Assembly (NCBI GenBank): GCA_958439205.1
Contig: OY288189.1
Location: 4,417,001-4,481,000, forward strand
Reading direction: 5' to 3'
Length of the DNA: 64,000 bases
Origin: an uncultured Allorhizobium sp.
GTDB lineage: Bacteria; Pseudomonadota; Alphaproteobacteria; Rhizobiales; Rhizobiaceae
The position numbers were made by a program, and so were the translations under genes. How positions within the stretch are numbered: the first letter of the stretch is position 1; each line of letters opens with the position of its first letter. Under the pieces are notes generated by a model that was given only the letters and a program-made list of their open reading frames with translations, did not search any database and was not told the DNA's origin. Shown here one piece after another: positions 27,071-34,224 of this stretch.

Positions 27071-28102
27071 ATGCGTCTCGCCGTTCTCGTCCTCGGCCTC
27101 TTGCTCTCCCTCGTCACCGGGGCCGCGAGCCTAGCGCCCATTCCGCCATCCAACCGGGCGGCTCTCATCCACGAACGGCTGACCCAGGCCAACCTCAACC
27201 GCGATCATGTCATGGTCGTGGCCCATCGGGCGGGCTGGAAAAAGGATGGCGTGACCGTCCGCGCCGAGAACTCATTCGCAGCCATCGATCACGCGGCTTC
27301 CACCGGCGTGGAGATGGTCGAACTCGATGTGCGCCGTTCGAAGGACGGCGTGCTGGTGATCATGCATGACGAGACGCTGGACCGCACCACCACCTGTCAC
27401 GGCAAGGTGGCAGAGCATACGCTCACCGAGCTAAGGGCGTGTCGTCTCGTCGTGGAAGGTCAGCGGAAACTGACCGACGAGCATGTGTTCACCCTCGAAG
27501 AAGCTATGCTGCACGCACGTGGCCGCATCCTGATCAATATCGATAACAAGCTTGAGCCCGAAGCCCTCGTCGAGGTCGCCGATCTTGCGCGCAGCCTTGG
27601 CATGCCGGATGGCGTGCTGCTCAAGCTCGCGGTCTGGAATGCCGACCGGCTGCAGCTCGCCCGCGACATCCGCCGCGCAATCGGCCCTGACATCGCCTTC
27701 ATGCCGATCCTCGCCGACGACGCGGTGACAGAACCGGCCTTCATCGACCGCACGCAGTCTGCACTCGGCGCACCGGCAGCAGAGCTTGTGCATTGGTATC
27801 GGGATGCCTCGCAGCCCATCACTGCGGATGGCGGCCCCCTGCTCTCGCCGCTTTCCCGCGCCGCCGCGATCCGCAACGACGCGCATCTGTGGATTAACAC
27901 CTACCCGATCACCGATCGCCCGGAAGGTATGGTGGCCGGTGGACGGGGGGATTATCTCGCTCTCTCGACCGGACGGCCTGAGGATGTCTGGGGCTTCTTC
28001 GTTGAACGCGGAGTCACAATCATCCAGACCGACGAGCCGGAGGCGGTGATATCATGGCTTGAGCGCGAAGGCTTGCGCCGGTCGTATGAGTTGACGAACT
28101 GA
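27071..28102 (+). CDS. Secreted glycerophosphodiester phosphodiesterase family protein
   Basis: The 343-residue protein begins with a signal peptide (MRLAVLVLGLLLSLVTGAASL), so it acts in the periplasm. The catalytic elements of the family are in order: AHRAGW with H52, RAENS, MVELDVRRSKDG and VIMHDETLDRTT. These hydrolyse glycerophosphodiesters to glycerol 3-phosphate and an alcohol. The barrel end IIQTDEPEAVISWL matches the family. The frame extends upstream, but ATG 27071 starts the signal peptide and has GGAG ahead. Phosphate scavenging is the usual role; no Pho box was identified. Confidence 0.88.
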   Translation: MRLAVLVLGLLLSLVTGAASLAPIPPSNRAALIHERLTQANLNRDHVMVVAHRAGWKKDGVTVRAENSFAAIDHAASTGVEMVELDVRRSKDGVLVIMHDETLDRTTTCHGKVAEHTLTELRACRLVVEGQRKLTDEHVFTLEEAMLHARGRILINIDNKLEPEALVEVADLARSLGMPDGVLLKLAVWNADRLQLARDIRRAIGPDIAFMPILADDAVTEPAFIDRTQSALGAPAAELVHWYRDASQPITADGGPLLSPLSRAAAIRNDAHLWINTYPITDRPEGMVAGGRGDYLALSTGRPEDVWGFFVERGVTIIQTDEPEAVISWLEREGLRRSYELTN

Positions 28103-28122
28103 GGCTGCACACACGACCTGAA

Positions 28123-28156
28123 CTAAAAAAGGCGGCCCGAGAGCCGCCTTTTTTAG
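28123..28156. terminator. Bidirectional terminator hairpin
   Basis: CTAAAAAAGGCGGC at 28123-28136 pairs with 28143-28156 around a six-base loop. It has A and T runs on both sides, so it can end both the phosphodiesterase gene and the convergent fad genes. Confidence 0.88.
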
Positions 28157-28174
28157 TGTCTTTCAGCGCCTCTT

Positions 28175-30388
28175 TCAGGCAGCCTTTGCGGCTTCACCGT
28201 AGGGATCAAACCGGCCGTAGAACGTTTCGCCCTTGGCAGCCATGTCCTTCAGCAGCGGCGTCGGCGTGAAGTGCGGGCCGTAGTCCTTGGCGAGACGTTC
28301 GCAGAGCTCGACGAAGGTCTTCACGCCCATCCCGTCGATGTAGGACAGCGCGCCACCGGTATACGGCGCAAAGCCGAAGCCGAGGATCGAGCCGACATCA
28401 GCTTCACGCGGGTCGGTGACGATGCCTTCCTCGACGGTGCGGGCGGCTTCCAGCGCGATGGTGACGAGGAAGCGTTCCTGCAACGTCTTGACGTTGACGT
28501 CGTCAGGCTTCTGCTGCGGATGGAGATCCTTCAGGCCCGGCCAGATGTGCTTCTTCGCGGGCTTTGCCGGATAGTCATAGAAGCCCTTGCCGTTCTTGCG
28601 GCCGAAGCGTTCTTCCTTCTCGACCATGCGGGCGACCAGCTCCATGTGGCGCGGGTCGACGGCCTTTTCACCGAGATCGGCGACGGTGGCCTTCAGGATC
28701 TTATAGGACAGATCGATCGCCACTTCATCGTTGAGCGCCAGCGGGCCGACCGGCATGCCGGCGAACTTCGCAGCATTTTCGATCATGACCGGCGGTACGC
28801 CTTCGATGAGCATATTGTAGCTCTCGGCCATGTAACGCAGGACGCAACGGTTGACGAAGAAGCCACGGGTGTCGTTGACGACGATCGGGGTCTTCTTGAT
28901 CGCGGCGACATAATCGAGCGCCACGGCCAGTGCCTTGTCGCCGGTTTCCTTGCCGAGGATGACTTCCGTCAGCATCATCTTCTCGACGGGCGAGAAGAAG
29001 TGAATGCCGATGAAATCGACCGGGCGCTTGGAGTTTCCGGCGAGACCCGTAATCGGCAGGGTCGAGGTGTTGGAGGCGAAGATCGCACCTTCCGGCAGCA
29101 CGGCCTCGACCTTCTCGATGACGGCCTTCTTGACGTCGCGGTCTTCGAAGACGGCTTCGATGACGAGATCGGCGTCAGCGAGCGTACCGTAATCGTCAGA
29201 GGGCGTGATCAGCGACAAGAGCTTGTCGCCCTCGTCCTTGGTGAGCTTGCCTTTACCGACGGCACCTGCAACGAGACCCTCAGAATGGGTCTTGCCCTTG
29301 CCCGCGGCTTCCATGTCACGGTCGATCAGCACGACATTGATGCCGGCCGCAGCCGTCACGTAGGCGATCGAGGCGCCCATGAAACCGGCTCCGACGACGC
29401 CGACCTTCTTGATCTCGGACTTCGGCTGACCTGCCGGGCGACGGGCGCCCTTGTTCAGCTCCTGCATCGAGACGAAGAGCGAGCGGATCATCGAATAGGC
29501 TTCGGTGGTCTGGACGATCTCGGTGAAGTAGCGCTGCTCGATCCGCAGACCCGTGTCGAAGGGCACCTGCAGACCTTCGTAAACGCTCTTCAGGATCGCA
29601 AGTGCTGCCGGATAATTGCCGGCGGTTTCGCGGCGCAGGATAGCGGAAGCCGCCGGCCAGAGCTGGGCTGCGGCCGGCGTCCAGATGCCGCCGCCGGGGA
29701 CCTTGAAGCCCTTCTCGTCCCAGGGGGCGACCGGCTTCAGACCGTCTTTGATCATCTGCTTGGCAGCATTGATCAGTTCGCCGGGCTCGACGACCTGATG
29801 CACGAGGTTCATCGCCTTGGCGCGGGCAGCCGACAGGGTCTGGCCCGTGGTCATCATCTGCAGGGCGTCCTGCGTGTTGGCAAGACGTGCGACGCGCTGC
29901 GTGCCACCGGCGCCGGGGAAGATGCCGACCTTGACTTCCGGCAGGCCGATCTTCACCGACTTGGCATTGGAGGCCACACGGCCATGGCAGGCGAGCGACA
30001 GCTCGGTTGCGCCACCCATGCAGGTGCCGTTGATGGCGGAGACCCAGGGCTTGCCGTTGGTCTCGATCTTGCGCCAGAGCCAGGTCATGCGACCGGCGGC
30101 GTCAAAGAGCTTCTGAACGGCAGCTTCCGGGTCCCTAGCCTTTTCCTCTTCGAGCATGGAGAACATGCCCTTGATCATGGTGAGATCGGCACCGCCCGAG
30201 AAAGACGACTTGCCGGAAGTGAAGACGACGCCCTTGATGCCGTCATCGGCAACGGTCTGGTCGAGGATCTTCTCGATCTCGTCCATGACTTCGACGGTGA
30301 AGACGTTCATCGACTTGTCGGGCATGTCCCAGGTGACGAGGGCAATGCCGTCTGCGTCTGTCTCGATGGTGAAGTTCTTGTAGGTCAT
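28175..30388 (-). CDS. fadB: Fatty-acid oxidation multifunctional enzyme (enoyl-CoA hydratase/3-hydroxyacyl-CoA dehydrogenase)
   Basis: This 737-residue protein catalyses two steps of beta-oxidation. Residues 1-190 form a crotonase domain with the oxyanion-hole segment SGGADL and the catalytic glutamate region LPEVKVGIFPGAGG. From about residue 328 comes the NAD-binding dehydrogenase domain (VGVVGAGFMG), with catalytic His in GIHFFSPVEKM, followed by two C-terminal helical domains. Length fits FadB/FadJ alpha subunits, which work with a thiolase. The fadA thiolase and a small membrane protein are encoded just upstream on the same strand, so the cluster is probably one transcript. AGAGGA precedes the start. 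Confidence 0.95.
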   Translation of the reverse strand: MTYKNFTIETDADGIALVTWDMPDKSMNVFTVEVMDEIEKILDQTVADDGIKGVVFTSGKSSFSGGADLTMIKGMFSMLEEEKARDPEAAVQKLFDAAGRMTWLWRKIETNGKPWVSAINGTCMGGATELSLACHGRVASNAKSVKIGLPEVKVGIFPGAGGTQRVARLANTQDALQMMTTGQTLSAARAKAMNLVHQVVEPGELINAAKQMIKDGLKPVAPWDEKGFKVPGGGIWTPAAAQLWPAASAILRRETAGNYPAALAILKSVYEGLQVPFDTGLRIEQRYFTEIVQTTEAYSMIRSLFVSMQELNKGARRPAGQPKSEIKKVGVVGAGFMGASIAYVTAAAGINVVLIDRDMEAAGKGKTHSEGLVAGAVGKGKLTKDEGDKLLSLITPSDDYGTLADADLVIEAVFEDRDVKKAVIEKVEAVLPEGAIFASNTSTLPITGLAGNSKRPVDFIGIHFFSPVEKMMLTEVILGKETGDKALAVALDYVAAIKKTPIVVNDTRGFFVNRCVLRYMAESYNMLIEGVPPVMIENAAKFAGMPVGPLALNDEVAIDLSYKILKATVADLGEKAVDPRHMELVARMVEKEERFGRKNGKGFYDYPAKPAKKHIWPGLKDLHPQQKPDDVNVKTLQERFLVTIALEAARTVEEGIVTDPREADVGSILGFGFAPYTGGALSYIDGMGVKTFVELCERLAKDYGPHFTPTPLLKDMAAKGETFYGRFDPYGEAAKAA

Positions 30389-30422
30389 GATGGGATTCCT
30401 CTTCCCTGAAATCTCTTGTCGC

Positions 30423-30620
30423 TCAGAAGACGCCGAGAACGAAACACAGCCAGGTCACCAGAAGTCCGAGAATGACAACACTGAGCCAAAAGGTGATGCG
30501 GTTCGAAAGGACATCCTTCTTGGCAAGGATCGGAGGCCCCTTCTCGGCGGCCTCTTCCATGTCGCCTTCGATCTTTCTCAGCTCAAAGTGTCGTTTGGTC
30601 TCGTTGTGGTGACCGGCCAT
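30423..30620 (-). CDS. Small single-pass membrane protein between fadA and fadB
   Basis: This 65-residue protein has a charged N-terminal half (HHNETKRHFELRKIEGDMEEA) and one strong membrane helix near the C-terminus (ITFWLSVVILGLLVTWLCFVLGVF). ATG 30620 lies 10 bases after the fadA stop and GAGGA is 8 bases ahead, so it looks truly translated within the operon. It could anchor or modulate the beta-oxidation enzymes at the membrane, but nothing in the sequence proves this. I do not recognise a family. Confidence 0.65.
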   Translation of the reverse strand: MAGHHNETKRHFELRKIEGDMEEAAEKGPPILAKKDVLSNRITFWLSVVILGLLVTWLCFVLGVF

Positions 30621-30630
30621 GGTGCGGTCC

Positions 30631-31839
30631 TCAAACGCGCTCGATAACCGTGGCCGTGCCCATGCCAGCGCCGATGCAGAGCGTGACCAGCGCGGTGTTC
30701 AGATCGCGGCGTTCCAGCTCGTCCAGCACCGTGCCGAGGATCATCGCGCCGGTGGCACCGAGCGGATGGCCCATGGCGATAGCGCCGCCAGCGACGTTCA
30801 TCTTCGAATGGTCGACGTTGAAATGCTGCATGAAGCGCAGGACGACGGCGGCGAAAGCTTCATTGAGTTCGAACAGGTCGAAGTCGGAGATCTTCATGCC
30901 GGTGCGCTTCAGGAGCTTCTCGGTCACGTCAACAGGGCCGGTCAGCATCAGGGCCGGATCCGAGCCGATATTGGTGAAGGCGCGAATGCGGGCGCGCGGC
31001 TTCAGGCCCATGCTTTCACCACCAGCCTTGGAGCCGACCAGAACGGCGGCGGCACCATCGACGATGCCGGACGAATTGCCGGCGTGGTGGATGTAGTTGA
31101 TGCGCTCGATTTCCGGATGCGCCTGGATGGCGACGGCTTCGAAGCCGCCCATTTCGCCGGGCATCTGGAAGGACGGGTTGAGGCTTGCCAGCGACTGCAT
31201 GTCGGTGCCGGGACGCATGTGCTCATCGCGGTCGAGGATCACTAGACCATTGCCATCCTTTACCGGGATGACGGACTTCGCAAAATTGCCGGCAGCCCAG
31301 GAGGCGGCGGAGCGCTTCTGGCTCTCGACGGCATAGGCGTCGACGTCGTCACGGGTGAAGCCATATTTGGTGGCGATGAGGTCAGCGGAGACGCCCTGCG
31401 GCATGAAGTAGCCGGGGAAGTTGACCGAGGGATCCATGTACCAGGCGCCGCCCGACATGCCCATGCCGACGCGGGACATCGACTCGACGCCACCGGCAAT
31501 CACGATGTCGTCCGAGCCGGCCTTGACCTTGCCGGCTGCGAGGTTGATCGCGTCGAGGCCAGAGGCGCAGAAGCGCGAAATCTGGATGCCAGGAGCAGCA
31601 AAGTCATAACCGGCCTCGAAGGCAGCAGCCTTCGGGATCACGGCGCCGGCCTCCATGACCGGATCGACGCAGCCGAAAATGATGTCGTCGACGGTCGAGG
31701 TATTGAGGCCATTGCGGTCGCGGAGCGCTTCCAGCGTCTTGGCGGCCAGACGGGGGGTCGGCACTTCGTGCAGCGAGCCGTCCTTCTTGCCGCGCCCGCG
31801 GGGCGTGCGCACATGGTCGTAAATGAAGACTTCAGTCAT
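30631..31839 (-). CDS. fadA: Acetyl-CoA C-acyltransferase (3-ketoacyl-CoA thiolase)
   Basis: The 402-residue thiolase has all catalytic elements: the nucleophilic C91 in SRFCASGLDAIN, the His in GHPLGATGAM and the second Cys in LCIGAGMGTATV. It cleaves 3-ketoacyl-CoA with CoA to acetyl-CoA and a shortened acyl-CoA in the cytoplasm. Together with FadB downstream and the acyl-CoA dehydrogenase upstream it completes the beta-oxidation spiral. The residues EVFIYDHVRTPRGRG at the start are typical of this group. Confidence 0.95.
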   Translation of the reverse strand: MTEVFIYDHVRTPRGRGKKDGSLHEVPTPRLAAKTLEALRDRNGLNTSTVDDIIFGCVDPVMEAGAVIPKAAAFEAGYDFAAPGIQISRFCASGLDAINLAAGKVKAGSDDIVIAGGVESMSRVGMGMSGGAWYMDPSVNFPGYFMPQGVSADLIATKYGFTRDDVDAYAVESQKRSAASWAAGNFAKSVIPVKDGNGLVILDRDEHMRPGTDMQSLASLNPSFQMPGEMGGFEAVAIQAHPEIERINYIHHAGNSSGIVDGAAAVLVGSKAGGESMGLKPRARIRAFTNIGSDPALMLTGPVDVTEKLLKRTGMKISDFDLFELNEAFAAVVLRFMQHFNVDHSKMNVAGGAIAMGHPLGATGAMILGTVLDELERRDLNTALVTLCIGAGMGTATVIERV

Positions 31840-31931
31840 CGTCTCTCTCCCTTGGGCGCACGGGGCGCCGGAATTTCACTGTCCTCCGCTTGCCGTTCTC
31901 GGGGCAAGACGGGGCCGCATCCTCGGGTCAA

Positions 31932-32023
31932 CCCTCCCCCTTGTGGGGAGGGTCGGAGCGCAGCGACGGGGAGGGGTTTACCCTTAAAAGGCCCCTCCCC
32001 AACCCTCCCCACAAGGGGGAGGG
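31932..32023. repeat. Palindromic intergenic repeat element
   Basis: A 92-bp dyad: 31932-31953 is exactly complementary to 32002-32023. Inside it GGGGAGGGG (near 31969-31977) faces CCCCTCCCC (near 31992-32000). Such CT-rich palindromes are common between genes in rhizobial genomes. Here it lies between the acyl-CoA dehydrogenase stop and fadA and could fold in the transcript to stabilise or end it. Confidence 0.75.
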
Positions 32024-32037
32024 AGTAGGTCGCGCAA

Positions 32038-33831
32038 TCAAAACGCTTCCGCGGCCATTTCCATCAGGCTGTCGGCGCCGGTTTCGATCCGGGCCTTGCG
32101 CAATGCCGTCTCCGGCATGACCTTTTCCATGTAGAAGCGGCCGGTCATCAGCTTGTTCTTGTAGTAGTCGGCATCGCCAGACCCTGCAGCCAGGTTGTCG
32201 TTGGCGGCCTTGGCCATCTTCGCCCACATGTAGCCGAGCACGACGAGACCGAAGAGGTGCATATAGTCGGTCGAACCGGCACCTGCATTGTCAGGCTTGG
32301 CCATCGCGTTCTGCATGAACCACATGGTCGAGGCCTGCAGATCGTTCAGGCCCTTCTTCAGGCTCTTCGTGTAGGCGGCGAGGTTCTCGTCCGAACGGTT
32401 CTCCTCGCAGAAATCACCGATTTCCTTGAACAGCGCCATCACGGCGCGGCCGCCGTTGAGGCCGAGCTTGCGGCCGACGAGGTCGAGCGCCTGGATGCCG
32501 TTGGCACCTTCGTAGATCATCGCGATACGGGCATCGCGGACATACTGGCTCATGCCCCATTCTTCGATATAGCCGTGGCCACCATAGACCTGCTGAGCCA
32601 TGACCGCATGGTCGAAGCCCTTGTCGGTCAGGACACCTTTCAGGATCGGCGTCATCAGGCCGAGCACATCGTCGGCAAGCTGCTTTTCAGCGGCGTCGCC
32701 CGAACGGTGCGCGATGTCGGACTTCAGCGCCGTCCAGAGCGTGAACGCACGACCGGCTTCGTTGAAGGCCTTGATCGTCAGCAGGACACGACGAATGTCC
32801 GGGTGGACGATGATCGGGTCGGCCTTCTTTTCGGGCGCCTTGACGCCGGAGAGAGAGCGGCCCTGAATGCGCTCGCGGGCATAGTTGGCGGCATTCTGAT
32901 AGGCGATTTCGGAGATCGACAGGCCCTGCAGGCCGACGCCAAGACGGGCTTCATTCATCATGACGAACATGGCCGCGAGACCCTTGTTCTCGGCACCGAT
33001 CAGATAGCCGGTCGCCTCGTCATAGTTCATCACGCAGGTCGCGTTGCCGTGGATGCCCATCTTGTGCTCGATGGCACCGCAGGTGACCGTGTTGCGGGCG
33101 CCTACCGAACCGTCGTCGCCGACCATGAACTTCGGCACGATGAAGAGCGAGATGCCCTTGGTGCCCTCAGGCGCGCCTTCGATACGGGCCAGCACAAGGT
33201 GGATGATGTTATCCGACATGTCGTGTTCGCCGGCCGAGATGAAGATCTTCTGGCCGGAGATCTTGTAGGAACCGTCACCGTTCGGAACCGCCTTGGTGCG
33301 CAGCAGACCAAGGTCGGTGCCGCAATGGGGCTCGGTGAGGTTCATCGTGCCGGTCCAGATGCCCTCGACCATCTTCGGCAGATACTTCTGCTTCTGCTCG
33401 TCGGAGCCGTGTTCCAGGATCGCGGCGATCGCGCCCTGGGTCAGGCCCGGATACATCATCAGCGCCATGTTGGCCGACGACATGTATTCACCGACAGCCG
33501 AATGCAGGGTGTAAGGCAGGCCCTGGCCGCCATATTCGGCAGGCACTGCGAGGCCCAGCCAGCCGCCCTGACAATAGGCGTCATAAGCCTGCTTGAACCC
33601 CTTGGGCGTGTTGACCGAGCCGTCATCCGAGCGAACGCAGCCTTCCTGGTCGCCGGAGAGGTTGAGCGGGAAAAGCTGCTCTTCCGCGAGCTTGGCCGCC
33701 TCGCCGACGATCGCCTCGATCATGTCGGGGGTCGCGTCTTCAAAGCCCGGCAGGTTGTTGTACCGCTCGAGACCAAGGACGTCGTTGAGAATGAAAAGCG
33801 TGTCGTTCACGGGGGCCTTGTAGACAGGCAT
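32038..33831 (-). CDS. Long acyl-CoA dehydrogenase (fatty-acid beta-oxidation)
   Basis: This 597-residue FAD enzyme introduces the trans-2 double bond into acyl-CoA. The FAD/substrate segment NLTEPHCGTDLGLLRTKA, the C-terminal helical domain with YGGHGYIEEW and the catalytic base E441 in IYEGANGIQALDL are present. The extra C-terminal domain of about 130 residues is characteristic of the long 590-600 residue subfamily acting on medium to long chains. GGAGGA lies 10 bases before the start. The gene is first in the fad cluster and has a strong inverted repeat upstream (33896-33917), a probable regulator site. Confidence 0.93.
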   Translation of the reverse strand: MPVYKAPVNDTLFILNDVLGLERYNNLPGFEDATPDMIEAIVGEAAKLAEEQLFPLNLSGDQEGCVRSDDGSVNTPKGFKQAYDAYCQGGWLGLAVPAEYGGQGLPYTLHSAVGEYMSSANMALMMYPGLTQGAIAAILEHGSDEQKQKYLPKMVEGIWTGTMNLTEPHCGTDLGLLRTKAVPNGDGSYKISGQKIFISAGEHDMSDNIIHLVLARIEGAPEGTKGISLFIVPKFMVGDDGSVGARNTVTCGAIEHKMGIHGNATCVMNYDEATGYLIGAENKGLAAMFVMMNEARLGVGLQGLSISEIAYQNAANYARERIQGRSLSGVKAPEKKADPIIVHPDIRRVLLTIKAFNEAGRAFTLWTALKSDIAHRSGDAAEKQLADDVLGLMTPILKGVLTDKGFDHAVMAQQVYGGHGYIEEWGMSQYVRDARIAMIYEGANGIQALDLVGRKLGLNGGRAVMALFKEIGDFCEENRSDENLAAYTKSLKKGLNDLQASTMWFMQNAMAKPDNAGAGSTDYMHLFGLVVLGYMWAKMAKAANDNLAAGSGDADYYKNKLMTGRFYMEKVMPETALRKARIETGADSLMEMAAEAF

Positions 33832-34224
33832 CGGTCATCTTCCTCCAAAGACTTCGGTTCCGACAGGATCGGACTGTTCTGGCTTATACAAATAATTGAC
33901 GTGCGCGTAAACGTCAAAATTTTCAGGCGCGGCATTTTTGCGAAATTCAGCCGTCACTTTCGCTTTATCCGCTCGTCCTAAAGAAAGCCGCTTGTGCGGG
34001 GCGTGACGCGACAGCGCAGATGCATGCCGCATCGTTTTTCCCGAGAAGCTTAACGGCTTGTTTACCATGTTTCATGAAAGGTTGCGTTTGAAAGCTGGTG
34101 ATCCATCCGCGATTCCGACTCGCCTGCCTGCCGTAACGTCAGGCACCTCTGTCGAAGCCGAAATGGACCACCCGGACGCATTCGGACGCTAGCGTCGTCC
34201 GGCATCATCGAGGCGAGCAGAACC
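33832..34224. promoter_or_regulatory. Divergent control region between the fad cluster and podJ
   Basis: These 393 bp hold no credible gene. The left part carries the 22-bp inverted repeat described separately. The right part has TTAA-N7-TTTA at 34050-34064, one base off the CtrA consensus TTAA-N7-TTAA. Two adjacent GANTC sites, the CcrM methylation target, lie at 34111-34115 and 34117-34121. Both features fit a cell-cycle-regulated podJ promoter. Confidence 0.4.
33896..33917. promoter_or_regulatory. Probable operator of the fatty-acid oxidation cluster
   Basis: The 22-bp site has perfect TTGACGT/ACGTCAA arms separated by 8 bases (GCGCGTAA). It lies 65 bp before the acyl-CoA dehydrogenase start. 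Inverted repeats built from ACGT and TTTACG are typical of LiuR-type (MerR family) control of fatty-acid and branched-chain catabolism in proteobacteria; that identity is an inference. Confidence 0.5.

Noticed and set aside
28271..30409. Open frame of 712 codons opposite fadB
   Set aside because: Antisense shadow of a well-supported gene, with low-complexity composition.
32257..33981. Open frame of 574 codons opposite the acyl-CoA dehydrogenase
   Set aside because: Antisense shadow that also runs through the regulatory region; no domain recognised.
33835..34068. 77-codon minus-strand frame in the fad-podJ gap
   Set aside because: No ribosome site, and it covers the operator and CtrA-like site; it is probably chance.
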